Assembly: GCA_900208305.1 (NCBI GenBank)
Contig: OAPG01000018.1
Coordinates: 310,001-374,000 of the forward strand
DNA: 64,000 nt
Origin: Melanopsichium pennsylvanicum
Taxonomy: Eukaryota > Basidiomycota > Ustilaginomycetes > Ustilaginales
Direction of reading: 5' to 3'
Shown: one piece after another, positions 9,279 through 20,275 of the stretch
Position numbering within the stretch: the first letter of the stretch is position 1
Layout of the letters: every line of letters starts with the position of its first letter
Made by a program: the position numbers and the translations under genes
Notes under the pieces: model-generated
What the model saw: the letters and a program-made list of their open reading frames with translations, nothing else
The model's database searches: none
What the model was told of the DNA's origin: nothing

Positions 9279-10584
9279 GGTGCTTGTGATTGCGTAGGAG
9301 GCGGAGAGGATCGATGGGATGAGCGCCGATCAACAAAAAAAGGCGGAAAGGTTGGACGAATATATATTCTCATGACGATGCGACGGACGATCTTGTAGCG
9401 TCAAAATCAGGGGTCTCTTACCTTGGTACGAGCTCGGAAAAGTGTGCAAAAGGTAGAGGAGGCTAATCAAGGAGATGGTCGAGCTCGGCTAGAGGTTTTG
9501 GCTCTTGCTACGCTGCCGAGCTTACTATACAGACATCCTCTTTCAGGGCAAAGAGGAACGCCTGACCGCAATTTGGGGTAAATGCTGCACAAGTAGACAC
9601 GTTCCTGCTGTGTGTGCATACTCTCTGCTCAGTCCATCCAGTCTCAATGCGTATGTTTCTTGGTCGCTATCGAGGGTGAGATAGGGATCAGCTGCGCGAC
9701 ATGCATAAGCGTTGTAGCAAATTCTGCTTTCACCTAATGTACAGTATTATACAGTAATTACGCTGTATGACGACGGGTCGGAAGAAAGGGCGCCGAACTT
9801 GACAGCCTCTACTTATTATTATTGTTATTTTATTTTGTTTTTATTTTCCTCGTATCCTCGCTTATTATTTCCAAAGCACTTTGCCAACGCGTGCACCGCA
9901 CTGAATTCGTTTTCTCTGTGCATACTTCATTCTTTACTTCTTATTCTATCACTGTGTCGGAAAAGACCATCAAGTTCCTACGATGCGGTGAACTGTTTGT
10001 GTAGCGAGGCAGGACGAGTGTAAGCAGAACCTTTTTGCTGCAGTTGGCTGTGTCCACTTTCACAACCATAACTTTCCTTCTCAGTCTGGATCCTTCTCCT
10101 CCTTTATGGTTGATATTGTTCTTCGCTTGGCGCGCAGAGCATAATCACGTTCTGATCAATCGCTTTCGAACACCTGTGCCCGTGATCCCGCCACGCTCAG
10201 GTCCCTCACGATGCCCAATTCAGCACAACGTGGACTGCTTTCCCTGTTCCTTGACATAGAACTCAGTCACGTTCGCAAAGGATCTTGGCAAGTGTTGGCT
10301 GCTTTCCGAGAGCAGCCCCGACTTTGCACGGTACATCGCTAGCGATCTTTCACCTTTTCCAAAATCGATGACCAATCATTTGACTTGCAAACTTGTAAGC
10401 TTCGCACACGCTTTGATCATGGGAAGCAAGCACCATGTCGCATTCGAACAAAGTGCAATATTCATATTCAGAGAAGCCTAGCAAGCGTGAAAAGAAAGCA
10501 GAGGTGAAAGGAGCGGATCTTGCAAATTGTCTTCGTAGGTCGCTGAGATGTACAAACAAGTCAAAACGGAAAGGCATGCAGTAC
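9279..10584. other. Intergenic region, RNase T2 promoter to subtilase 3' end
   Basis: No convincing gene. It holds the RNase T2 promoter, an AT-rich section near 9.8 kb, and a TACAGTATTATACAGTAATTA cluster (9740-9760) related to a palindromic motif found in other intergenic regions of this window. Confidence 0.45.
9359..9368 (-). promoter_or_regulatory. TATA-like element of the RNase T2 gene
   Basis: AATATATATT lies about 80 bp upstream of the RNase T2 start codon. It is palindromic, so strand is assigned from the neighbouring gene. Confidence 0.4.
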
Positions 10585-13500
10585 TTATTTGGTGATGGTG
10601 AAAGAGTGACTTAAGTAACTCTCGTAGTCGCTCTCTAAAATACCCTCGGTAAGCACGCGCTGAGCACGCAAAAGCACCTTGTAGGTACCCGGAGTCAAGG
10701 TGGTGTTACCGCCCTGAGGAAGAGAGAGTTCAGGAGTGACGAGCTGGACATAGTACAGCCTATCGTCGGGCTGACTTGTGGAAGGGTTACGGCCGTAGTA
10801 GGAGTCATTATAGAGTATGCCAATGGTGGGAACATCGGAGAACTTGCTTCCCTCAAGAGCCGGCGTTGCGTCGATGGGCTTGGGCTTGGGCTTGGGTCCG
10901 GAACCGCCAGCACCAGCAAGTTCAGGGCCGAGCGTACGGCCTTCACCCTTTCCAGGCTTGCGACCGGCGGAAGCTTGGGTCTCCCTCTGACCATTGCCTG
11001 CGACACCTTGCTGCCTCTTGTGCATGGTGAACCTCTTGTGAATAGCAGCTGCACCCGTCATCGTCTTCTTGGTGTTGAAAGATCCATCTACATTGTACGT
11101 GGGCTCAAACTTGAGCGTGGCGTCGACAATGTCGATCTGTACACGGGGTGTACCATAGTTGAATCGATAGAAAAGTTGAGGCCATGCGGCCACGTTGCTC
11201 AAGCTGTAGGTTGTCTTGTCGTCCTCGATATAGGTCTTTCCATCCGCAGTGGCCAAGACGGGCAATCCAACACCGAGCACCTTGTTGGTGTTGTCCAGAA
11301 TCTGAGTATTGGATGTGTCAGCCTTGTAACCACCGTAAGCAATGTTGGCGGCCGAGTAGCCCTTCGATTGAGGTTCGAGGTGAATATAACCCGAGTAGAA
11401 GGGCAACTTGTCGGTGCGTACATTCTCAGGTGGAGTGAAGGTGACAGTAAACTCGGCAAAACCCTTGGCAGGCACAACGATGGTATTCTTGTTGAACGAG
11501 ACCGAAGCATAATTGGCCGAAAGTGGAACGGGGCTGAGGTTGAAGAAGATCGAGTCATCCTCCTGAGACTGAGCAGTGCCGACAGGGATGTGCGAAAGCT
11601 TGTAGGCCAGAGGCTTGAAACCAAGGTTCTTGACGGTAATGGTCTGGGTGCCGTTGAAGTGGGTGGTGTCGTTGAGCTCGATGGTCGATGGCGAAAGGGT
11701 GATCTGTTGGTATAATGCCTTGTTGATGTCAACAAGACCGGTGCCCTGCTTGGCAACGGTCTCGAGGAGCGTGTTGTCGCCGGTGGCGTTGTTCAACGGA
11801 GCAGCGGTGTTCGAAAAGATGCTGTTGAGCGTCTCAGCCGACATCTTTCCACGAGCCGACTGGAAAACAGCGATGGATCCAGACATGAAGGGAGTAGCCA
11901 TCGAGGTTCCTGAAAGAATGGCGTAAGCGCCTTTGGCAAGAGGAAATGTAGAAAGAATGTTTCCACCAGGAGCCGAAATGGTGGGCGAGTTGAGGTGATT
12001 CTCGTAAGTGGGGCCGTACGTCGAGTAGGCAGACATAAGACCACCGGTGGCCAAATCGGGGATGGTGGCGAGAGCCGTGGTGCTGAAATCGAGGGCAAGT
12101 TTGACGCCCTTGTTGAGCTGTTGCTTGAGGTAGAGACCTTCATCACGCGTCAACGAGGCAGCCTGCGGTCCTTTAATATCGGTTCCGATGTAGTTCAATG
12201 AGTACTGGCTGTTGTAAATGATCACGTACTTGGCACCTTTGGCAGCAACATTTGCAAGCTTGGTGACGAAAAGACAAGTGCCACGGCCGACAAGAACCAC
12301 CTTGTTAGAGAGGTCAGGGGTCGAGTCAGGAAGCGGAGAGCAAGCGTCGTCGGTGATGGTGAGACTTGACGAAGTAGCGTAGACCTCGAGCGTCTTGGAT
12401 TGACCATCAGCAAAAGTGAAAGAGGAACCCGTGAGGTAGGTGATGTTTTTCTTAGCGAGGGTTTTGGGCACAATGTCGGCGGTGAAGCCAGTCAACTCGG
12501 TGTTCTGGACGGAACCGACAGTCATGACATGCTCACCCGAGGCAGGGTAAGAAGCGTAAGCCATACCGTCGAAACCCGAGTTGCACTGAGCGATAGCAAG
12601 GGGAGTACCAAGGCTCGCAATTTTGCTCGCAACAGTCGCAGAAGGAATTTCACTCCAGCCACCAGGAGCGCCGAAGGAGAGGGAGATCACATCGCAGCCA
12701 TCAAAGTAAGCCCTCTGTAAAGCAGCAATGATGATGTCGTCAGAAGTAGGGCCAGTGCAGCCAAAGATGCGGTAAGCGCGGATCTTGGCGTGGGGAGCAA
12801 CACCGGTGAAGCCAAGGGTGGTGTCCATTGCAGCGACGGTACCAGCGACGTGAGTACCATGACCGTTGCAGTCGAAGGGCTCTGGACTAGCAACCGGGCT
12901 ATTGGTACCGTTGAAAGTGTCATCGACGAACGCATAACCTCCCTCGATGAGACAGCCAGCACCGAAGCAAGGCTTGTTGCCGGGCTTGCCACCGAGGCCG
13001 GGGTGAGTGTAGTCTACACCGGTATCGACGATACAGACAACCTGACCTTTACCGAGGAAGCCCTTGGCGTGGACCTTATCGACACCAGTCATGACATGAG
13101 GGGAGAAGGTGTCGGTGTAGCCTTGTTCTGCGTCCTTAGGCTCATCGCGACGCTTCTTCCTGCCAGGCGCGGCGTCAGCTTTGGTGTCCTTGCCAGTGGC
13201 CGCTTTGACGAAATCGGAGGAGACCGTGGTAGGCTCAAAGGCGGGGATAGTGTGCAGAGTGGTCTTGTAGACCTTCTTTACACCGGGGGCACTCACGAGC
13301 GAGTCGTAGTCATCGTCGTTGTCGAGAACGACTGACATACCCACAAACGTAAGAGGGTCATCAAATTCAAATCGAGTCTTGTAGGAGCCCTTAGCGCGCT
13401 TGGCAAGGTGATCGTGGACCTTGGCATGAGGATTGACACGGCTCTCGGGGGAAGACGAGTCAAACTCGATAATGTATCCGCGCGGGAGGTGGTTTAACTT

Positions 13501-13683
13501 TTGTAGCTGGGCGACTTTACCTCGGCTGTTGTCGAGGATAGGGTAAGCATTGGGGGCCACAGCAGGGTCTTGGAGGGGCCTGGGGCCAGCAGCAACTGAG
13601 GGAACATTGGCAGCTTCGACGGCGCTTGCGACGAGAAGTAGGCCTGCGGATGCAGTGGCCGCTGCGAGGGAGAGGAACTTCAT
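10585..13683 (-). CDS. Secreted subtilisin-like serine protease (S8) with PA domain
   Basis: A single exon encodes 1032 residues. A signal peptide (about 1-24) is followed by an inhibitor-like propeptide with LPRGYIIEF. The S8 domain has the Asp site CIVDTGVDYTHPG (about 220), the His site CNGHGTHVAGT (about 273), the oxyanion Asn in AQCNSGFDG and the Ser site LSGTSMATPFMSG (about 605). A protease-associated domain is inserted between the His and Ser sites (VVLVGRGTCLFVTKLANVA). The C-terminal part resembles an Fn3-like subtilase domain (PPENVRTDKLPFYSGYI). A dibasic RKKRR near 178 could be a Kex2 site releasing the mature enzyme. It likely degrades extracellular or cell-wall protein; substrate is unknown. 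A long homopurine tract lies upstream. Confidence 0.93.
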   Translation of the reverse strand: MKFLSLAAATASAGLLLVASAVEAANVPSVAAGPRPLQDPAVAPNAYPILDNSRGKVAQLQKLNHLPRGYIIEFDSSSPESRVNPHAKVHDHLAKRAKGSYKTRFEFDDPLTFVGMSVVLDNDDDYDSLVSAPGVKKVYKTTLHTIPAFEPTTVSSDFVKAATGKDTKADAAPGRKKRRDEPKDAEQGYTDTFSPHVMTGVDKVHAKGFLGKGQVVCIVDTGVDYTHPGLGGKPGNKPCFGAGCLIEGGYAFVDDTFNGTNSPVASPEPFDCNGHGTHVAGTVAAMDTTLGFTGVAPHAKIRAYRIFGCTGPTSDDIIIAALQRAYFDGCDVISLSFGAPGGWSEIPSATVASKIASLGTPLAIAQCNSGFDGMAYASYPASGEHVMTVGSVQNTELTGFTADIVPKTLAKKNITYLTGSSFTFADGQSKTLEVYATSSSLTITDDACSPLPDSTPDLSNKVVLVGRGTCLFVTKLANVAAKGAKYVIIYNSQYSLNYIGTDIKGPQAASLTRDEGLYLKQQLNKGVKLALDFSTTALATIPDLATGGLMSAYSTYGPTYENHLNSPTISAPGGNILSTFPLAKGAYAILSGTSMATPFMSGSIAVFQSARGKMSAETLNSIFSNTAAPLNNATGDNTLLETVAKQGTGLVDINKALYQQITLSPSTIELNDTTHFNGTQTITVKNLGFKPLAYKLSHIPVGTAQSQEDDSIFFNLSPVPLSANYASVSFNKNTIVVPAKGFAEFTVTFTPPENVRTDKLPFYSGYIHLEPQSKGYSAANIAYGGYKADTSNTQILDNTNKVLGVGLPVLATADGKTYIEDDKTTYSLSNVAAWPQLFYRFNYGTPRVQIDIVDATLKFEPTYNVDGSFNTKKTMTGAAAIHKRFTMHKRQQGVAGNGQRETQASAGRKPGKGEGRTLGPELAGAGGSGPKPKPKPIDATPALEGSKFSDVPTIGILYNDSYYGRNPSTSQPDDRLYYVQLVTPELSLPQGGNTTLTPGTYKVLLRAQRVLTEGILESDYESYLSHSFTITK

Positions 13684-13896
13684 CGCTCTATGAAGGGGAA
13701 GGAATTTATAGGGCTGTGTAGGTGTACGTGGCGAAGAAAGAGAAGAGTGAGAGTGAGGAAGTGTGGAAGTGCGAATGTGTGAAATTATGAAAGTGTGGAA
13801 GCGTGGAAGCGTGGAAGCGTGGAAGAAAGGAGTGCGCCCGAAAGATCGTACTGAGTGTGTTCGAAGACGCCAAGACTAGAGCGAGAAATGGGAAGT

Positions 13897-14061
13897 GGGG
13901 AAGGGGGGGAAAGAGGGAGGAGGAAGGAGGAAGGAGGAAGGAGGAAGGAGGAAGGAGGAAGGAGGAAGGAGGAAGGAGGAAGGAGGAAGGAGGAAGGAGG
14001 AAGGAGGAAGGAGGAAGGAGGAAGGAGGAAGGAGGAAGGAGGAAGGAGGAAGGAGGAGGAA
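13897..14061. repeat. 165-nt homopurine tract with (GGAGGAA)n minisatellite
   Basis: Every base on the plus strand from 13897 to 14061 is A or G. From about 13917 it is a near-perfect tandem array of a 7-bp GGAGGAA unit, about 20 copies. Because 7 is not a multiple of three, it produces open frames in several phases; these are not genes. The tract lies about 215-380 bp upstream of the subtilase start. Confidence 0.9.
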
Positions 14062-14228
14062 TGGCCTTGAAGAGGATGAGAAACGAATGGGGCACGCTGA
14101 AGTCATGAAAGCTAGGACGTTACATGCCTCTTGAGCGGACGGTGGGCCTTCATCCTTGCTACCATCAAGGCATTTTGCAATCCAAGACTAGTATCCGAGC
14201 ATAGCTGCAGCATAGCTGCAGCAGCGAT

Positions 14229-15022
14229 GCTCTGTTTTGCAAATAGCTTCGCGGTCTGCACTACCTCACTTTCGCGGTCTCATATGGCCCCACCCTCCAC
14301 GCACTAACTCGACTCCGAGGTTGCATCGACTCGACTTCGAGGCTGCACTAGGTCAAGTTCGCTGTGTGAACAACTATCTGAGTGGGCTGTGATCTTCTTG
14401 TCAACCACCATGATCAATATCCACCATGCTGCAAAAGAGAGGAAAGATGCTCTCGCTTTAGACAAGGGCTAATGGTACCAGACAGCACTGCACGAAGCTT
14501 TCTGAAGCACCATGTTTACATCGGCAAAATTGAATCAAAGAAAGAAGGTGGCAATCGGCAACCTTAGCTCAAGGACGTGCACAATCAATGGATTCATAGC
14601 CAACTCGACGACAAGGCTGATCTCCGGATTTCTGACATACAGTACCCTGTCAAAGGAGGAATACAAGGACGCCGAAAGCCCCATCAATGCATTCCGAAGC
14701 AGTACAAACTCAGTCACAGGCGCACGTATCATGAGTTAGATCCACGAGGTGAACAGAAGCCTGCACAGGGCCATGAATGGAGAGGTGCTTAAACTAGAAT
14801 ATCACTACACGATGGCTGAGGGTGACGAAAATCTGGCCGGCGGGCTCTTTGCAGACCTTGCATATCTTCATATCTCAGCTTAGCTTCATTTACATTTCAT
14901 TGAGAGCGAAGTTGACCTAGTGGAGCCTCGAAGTTGAGGTAGTGCATTGAGGGTGGGACCACATGAGACCGCGAAAGTGAGGTAGTGCAGACCGAGGATC
15001 CAATTGCAAAAGAGAGTAGCAA
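14229..15022. mobile_element. Non-autonomous inverted-repeat element (MITE-like)
   Basis: Left arm (14251-14363) and right arm (14905-14994) are imperfect inverted repeats. Both share CGGTCTGCACTACCTCACTT and then TCGCGGTCTCAT, followed by CACCCTC, ACTTCGAGGCT and CACTAGGTCAA. Weaker similarity (TTTTGCAA) extends outward to about 14229 and 15022. The left arm has an extra duplicated CGACT(C/T)CGAGG block. The roughly 540-bp interior has short open frames but no recognised transposase. A target-site duplication was not identified. Confidence 0.6.
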
Positions 15023-15901
15023 CAATGACGATGAAGCACGATGGCGCTGCACAACGGCGTTACTGGAAGCGTCAAAGCTTATGCCGTCTCGGGTAGGAAT
15101 GATTGTAGATCAATTCGTGTACTAGAGCTTGGCCTTTTTCTATATTCTAAACCATCAGACATCACGAGCGAGGAGCCAAGTGGCGTACCAGGTATGGCCA
15201 CATGGCGCATGTTGAGACGAATGGACAAGAAACGAGGCATAATTGGTCACTATAGTCAGCTGTAAAGTGAAAGGAAGAACAAGCGCGCCTACTGTGGTTG
15301 TGGTCGGCTGTCAAAGTGAGAAATAGAGTAAATCAGCCATCACTTACAGCGGTGAATTGACGTACACGCGGGGTTTGACAGCCCTGCTAGCACTTTGCCA
15401 GTACTACAGCCACCTTTCGAACAGTGCGCGGCGCGCATTTCCCTTTTTGTGATTCCATTCAGATTCTTCCTATTATCTTACTCTGAGCTAACTTATATAC
15501 TTATGAGAGGGTTGGTGACTTGACTCAGCAGCACAATCACAGTTTGACGTCTTGCTTAGTGATGTGGTTGCTCAAGCAGGAGCGCGAGTCGTGCAACCGC
15601 AAAAATGGGCATCGGTAGCATCGACTCTGAGCATAGATCGGTGATTCAAATCTAGACGAAATTAAAGCTGCCCTCTTTTGTATTGTTGATTTCAAGCTTT
15701 TGTCAAAATTTCAAGGACACCAAACATAGTGGTCTTGACCGGGGGCGAAATTGTCTTCTGATTCTATCTCTCAGTGTATACACTACAGCAGTCGCCACTC
15801 ATGGGTTGATTGCAGCAAAGTACGCCCAAGCGTGCGTTCACGTGATGATCGTCGCAACTTGTTCTTGTGAACAGTATGAATTGATCTTACACTTCAAATA
15901 A
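15023..15901. other. Gene-free stretch downstream of BCP1
   Basis: Only short, unconserved open frames are present. I see no spliced gene, tRNA or repeat. It includes the BCP1 3' region. Confidence 0.4.
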
Positions 15902-16903
15902 TTATTGAGGCGTGGGGACCGAAAGATCATTCTCGATTTGCTGCAAGAGCGAGTCCATCTTGTCACTTGGCACCAGTGCCACTCTTCCAAACAACGGCGC
16001 CTCGAATCCGTCCGTGGCATCTGGCGGTGGGGGGAACCTGTAGGTCAGCGAATGACTCGCCACCTTGCTGATGGCAATGTCTTCCGGGTGAAACAACCCA
16101 AGCTCCTCATCAGCAGCGCCTCCACTCAGAGCCATACCGTCCGAGATGACCCTGGCCCTGGGTGCATCCTTCTTTGCCCCGGCCTTCTTTGCTTCTTTCC
16201 TTGCTAACTTTGCCCTTCTCTTCCTTGCGCCCGCCAAACCGGAGGGCTCATCGTCATCCTCCTCGTCCTCGTCCATGGCCTCGTCATCTGAGAATGCGTC
16301 TGCAGAGAAAACGCGAGAGAAGAATAAGAAATGTGATGGATTTGCTGTTGATGCGAGAGCTGTGCGGATTTCTTCTAGGAGCATCTTGTAGAGCGGAGGT
16401 GCGACTTGCGGAGGCATGTTGACCATGCGCTCATGCAACACAGCAATCACGGGAGCATTTGTGGAGGTGGGTGAAGCAGCGGACTTGATGGCTTCATGGA
16501 TGCTCTTATTCGAAGGTTTGTTAGTCACCTCTAACAGGTATTTGGTCAAGCTGTTTGCCGCTTCCGACCCCTCTTTCTTCTCGCTGCTGAGTTGGATTGC
16601 AGAAACGAATGCGTAAGGATCTTGGTCTTCGTCATCGACGATCTTGATGGTGGTACCTACTCCTTGAGTTGCTGAAGTCTTAACGATGTGATCAGCAAGG
16701 GAAGAGAGATCAAGCTTAGTGTTGTGGGTATAGAAGAGTTGCTGCAGGAGGCGCTTCAGGGCTTGAAAATCGATTTCTTCGGGAGCGCGAAAGTCAAAGT
16801 CGACATTGATAAAGTCAGGTTCTTCGGAGTCGTCCGAGTCGTAGTCTGAGCCATCAGCTCTGGGCTCGTCATTTTCTGCTTTGCGTTTCGTGTCGATCGG
16901 CAT
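15902..16903 (-). CDS. BCP1: BCP1/BCCIP family nuclear protein
   Basis: A single exon encodes 333 residues. The start is ATG 16903 (MPIDTKRKAE); the frame is open 83 codons further upstream but that part is not protein-like. The N-terminus is acidic (SDYDSDDSEEPDFINVDFDF), followed by the conserved IDFQALKRLLQQLF, TKLDLSSLADHI and VLHERMVNMPPQ segments, an acidic loop (EDEEDDDEP) next to a basic run, and the C-terminal LFGRVALVP motif. In yeast Bcp1 is a nuclear chaperone for ribosomal protein uL14 and aids nuclear export of Mss4; the human relative is BCCIP. Divergent from the next gene with about 1 kb between. Confidence 0.9.
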   Translation of the reverse strand: MPIDTKRKAENDEPRADGSDYDSDDSEEPDFINVDFDFRAPEEIDFQALKRLLQQLFYTHNTKLDLSSLADHIVKTSATQGVGTTIKIVDDEDQDPYAFVSAIQLSSEKKEGSEAANSLTKYLLEVTNKPSNKSIHEAIKSAASPTSTNAPVIAVLHERMVNMPPQVAPPLYKMLLEEIRTALASTANPSHFLFFSRVFSADAFSDDEAMDEDEEDDDEPSGLAGARKRRAKLARKEAKKAGAKKDAPRARVISDGMALSGGAADEELGLFHPEDIAISKVASHSLTYRFPPPPDATDGFEAPLFGRVALVPSDKMDSLLQQIENDLSVPTPQ

Positions 16904-17908
16904 GTTTGTGGGAGAGGTACGAATGGGTGACCAGTTGTTTGGTGGTGCAGTGAGGAGAATTAACTTCATGCACCAAGAAGCACGACAACCACTGGAAAGA
17001 AAAAAAATCCGTGTCCAAAAGTGCGGATGTCGGGCCAAATATTTGATGTGGAGTCTTGAGATTGCGGCCCTGAACCGGCCGACTGTGTGCGTCACGAGCC
17101 AAATCGCGCTCGCCCGTGTACGCACCAAACAGAGTTTGAAGGTTGCACGCATTCATCCTGACATGGGCCAAAACAATGGCGGATCGTTTCTCCCAAAAGA
17201 CAAAGCTGATGAGAAGGAGAGAAGACACAATTGAGCCATGGTACATTGGAGCATGCAAAAACCATCGGATGCCTGCACTGTGACGTTAGCACAGGCTGTG
17301 GTATATATAGTAACTGTGTCGATGTTGCCAAGCTCGGAAATATACAAAAGCATATGTCTCCAGAGCGGCAGACCAGAGCGTCAAAGCGTCAAAAAACTCC
17401 AAAACGCGAGAATAATTCTTCGTTTTCTCTGAAAATTCACACGCATCAAACCAGTCAGAAAATGCGATGGGTGGTGCGCATACACGGATCACCCGCCTCG
17501 GATTTCATCCACCCAACCGCGCTCGGACCTCCATTGACTTTGGATGAGTCCACCCTCTACCCCACATTCACCACTTCCTTTGCTTCCTCAACATTATCAC
17601 CCTCCTAGCGACATCTCACACTCGTACCCTTTGAACGCGACCCAAAATCTCACCACTTTATAGCATCACAACAAAGTGTTCGTCTCCACCGTGATCCTGC
17701 GTATCCACTTGTGTTCGCTGGTTATCTTCAAAATAGTCGAAACTGCGCTTGGGCAACCCTATCTTTCATCTTAAGCCCGGTCGTGCTTTGAACATCACCT
17801 TGCTTTGACTCGGTCCGATACGACTCTCAGTCCGCTTGGAGCTCGACTTGTCCCGTAATCAACATTACTGTATTACCTTTCGACTCGCCTCTCTCTCCAA
17901 TCAGCATC
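16904..17908. promoter_or_regulatory. Divergent promoter region of BCP1 and the disordered-protein gene
   Basis: About 1 kb without a supported gene. It includes GTATATATAG at 17301-17310, a TATA candidate whose target gene is unclear, and a C/T-rich stretch before 17909 consistent with a long leader. Confidence 0.4.
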
Positions 17909-19294
17909 ATGTCCGCTCAACCAGAATCCCTTGCAGATAGCGCCATGAGCACCACCGACGACTCCCACCGGGACGACTCTTCCGCTCGCAAATACAACAA
18001 AACTTCGCTTCAAAAACCGTATCCCAGCGGACCCATTCCATCCAATGCTACCACTTTTACTCCACCTCCTACCGACTCTGCCCATCCCTATGATCCCGTC
18101 GCAGAATACCGTCGAGGAAGAGCGCTGACAGCAGATAACCTCGAACGCATCCCCAATGCCGATCAACTTGCTCCCGGTATCCGACTCCCCGGTCGCGCAA
18201 TGGATCCCCATGCTGGCGCAGATACAGACATGCAGACTTCTTCTGATGCCGACGGAGGTGCACAGAGCCTCGAGACAGGGCATACTAGCGTGGGAGCGTT
18301 TGGCGAGGGTGGAGCGCCTGTACCTGGTGTCCCTCCAGAGTTGGACCCGAGAACATCAGCCTTTCGACCACACAGCCCAGGAGAGGCGTCTGTTTTCAGT
18401 GTTGCTGTGCAACCACCAGCCTCGCCTAAGGCGAGTATCTTGGAACCTTCCGAGCCCGCTTCTCCCTTTGTCGAGACCACTCCATCGCGTAGCAGTACAA
18501 TGGACAGATACGGTGCCCCTGTATCGAGCGCTTCTGCCACAGCCGGAAGTTCATCCTACTCAGCCTCGGCGCGCGGTTCGTCTCCGCCTCTTAGTGCTGG
18601 TTACGCCCCGTCGGAAGCGTTCAATGCCGCGATGCGCTTGGGTCCCGGGCCCAGCATGTTGAGTCGCAACGTGGCTAGCGTCGCTCCTTCAGAAGCAGGA
18701 TCGGTCTCGTCCACCGGCACTGGTGGTGGTGGACCAGGCAGCACCGGAACCGCAGATGATCAGGAGGTGGCCCTACGAGCAGCTTATATCGAACGCCAAC
18801 GCATGCGCGAACGAGAACTGATGGGTGGTGAAGCCGGGGTTGGTGGTGCAACGTATCCTAGCTTCACCTTGCCTGGCGCGCGTGGTGCGACTCCTTTGGC
18901 ATTTGCGCCCGGTCTGTCAGCACGTCTCGGTTCAGGCAACACTGCATTCGACAATGTCAGTCGAGCGGGTAGCACAGCAGCTACTACAGGAACCAGCACC
19001 CCGCCACTCAGTCCTACAGGTAGCGAAATCCCAGATGCGGTAGCTTCCCCAAGTCGACGCGGGAGTGTTGATTCGACCGAGACATTGGGCAGCATGAGAG
19101 CTCCTCCCAGCGTCCAAGGGTTTGAGCTGGGGAGTGGGATCGAGAGTAGGAGGATGAGTCGTGGAGGAAGCAGCGCTGGTCTGGGTGAGAGGGTGGATGG
19201 ATATGCTGGTGGTGCAAGGAGAGGAAGCGAAGGTGCTGTTTTGGGTAACGCTATGGATGAAGATGAGATTCGTGCCGAATCAGAGGTGATGTAA
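17909..19294 (+). CDS. Hypothetical disordered protein
   Basis: A single exon encodes 461 residues. I do not recognise the family. There is no signal peptide or membrane segment. The sequence is rich in Ser, Gly, Pro, Ala and Thr, with a more ordered-looking segment near 60-95 (HPYDPVAEYRRGR, NLERIPNADQLAPG). Repeated SRRGS, RRMSRGGS and RRGSEG motifs could be phosphorylation sites for basophilic kinases. The ending is acidic (MDEDEIRAESEVM). Codon usage and an uninterrupted frame support a real gene. A role as a regulatory or scaffold protein is only a guess. Confidence 0.7.
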   Translation: MSAQPESLADSAMSTTDDSHRDDSSARKYNKTSLQKPYPSGPIPSNATTFTPPPTDSAHPYDPVAEYRRGRALTADNLERIPNADQLAPGIRLPGRAMDPHAGADTDMQTSSDADGGAQSLETGHTSVGAFGEGGAPVPGVPPELDPRTSAFRPHSPGEASVFSVAVQPPASPKASILEPSEPASPFVETTPSRSSTMDRYGAPVSSASATAGSSSYSASARGSSPPLSAGYAPSEAFNAAMRLGPGPSMLSRNVASVAPSEAGSVSSTGTGGGGPGSTGTADDQEVALRAAYIERQRMRERELMGGEAGVGGATYPSFTLPGARGATPLAFAPGLSARLGSGNTAFDNVSRAGSTAATTGTSTPPLSPTGSEIPDAVASPSRRGSVDSTETLGSMRAPPSVQGFELGSGIESRRMSRGGSSAGLGERVDGYAGGARRGSEGAVLGNAMDEDEIRAESEVM

Positions 19295-19340
19295 ACAAAA
19301 CAAAACAAAACAAAACAAAACAAAACAAAACAAAACAAAA
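19293..19340. repeat. (AAAAC)n microsatellite in 3' UTR
   Basis: About nine tandem AAAAC units directly follow the stop codon of the disordered-protein gene. Confidence 0.85.
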
Positions 19341-19522
19341 AAAGCAAGATGGAGCTGGTCTCACAAAAGACATCCTGTTCGATGTAAACAGAAAACTTTG
19401 TCTCACGTCACCACACCGTCTGCGTCACATGAGGATAAAGTAAGAGAATCTTGGTTGCTAACCCAATCCATATGCTTTAGAAAATATTTTGGTGTTGTCG
19501 AGGTTGCCAAGCCATGATGATA

Positions 19523-20221
19523 CTAGTGAGACTTTGCGATGGCGGGGCTGCTTAGTTGAAGGGCTTGTTGTTGGGTGATTGTATTTTTGGATTGTTGTCG
19601 TGTTGATTGGGAGAGAAGCGACAAGCCAATGTTCCAGAGAATGCCTACGGTTGATACGAAGGGGACTCGATACCTAATTTGGCAGGATGAATTTCCAAGA
19701 GCAAGGTTTTCGAGCTTTATGATTTTAGTATTTTTGAAATGGTTTTTATGTGGGATATTGTGGTATAAGGGCCAAAAATGGGAGAGGATGGGGGTTGTCA
19801 CTTACTTTAAAGGCATGTATCTAAAGTTGACAAGTTGAACTAAAGGCCAGAGTTGCCAGTTTGCCAACATAGCAGGAATGTACATTTCTCCAAATTTCGC
19901 CTTGACTCCATCGAGCGATCCTCTTTCCATGTATCCCATAGCTCCTGTGAACAGTGCCAAACCGATGGGAGCGCTGTATCGTGATCGCACATTTCATACG
20001 CGGAGCAAGGGATTTTTTTGAGATGGAAAAAGAGTTGGTTCTTGGGTCAGCTTGACTCAAAAACGTGACAAGCACTAAAAAAAAGAAAAGAAAAGAGGAG
20101 GTCGAGCGTTGTGCAAAACTTACAAAAACAGCTGATCCATCGCCACCCTGCTACCCAAAGCTTTCAGGCTAACCTTACCCAACGTCCCGGCCGTACCCTT
20201 GACGCCTCCTGCTGCTGCTGC

Positions 20222-20275
<54 letters not shown>

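Noticed and set aside
13706..14134. Several overlapping Gly/Arg/Lys/Glu or Pro/Ser repeat frames
   Set aside because: They arise from the 7-bp homopurine repeat, which is open in many phases, and have no other coding character.
15571..15660. tRNA gene suggested by a GGTGATTCAAATCT B-box-like sequence
   Set aside because: No cloverleaf or acceptor stem could be formed around it.
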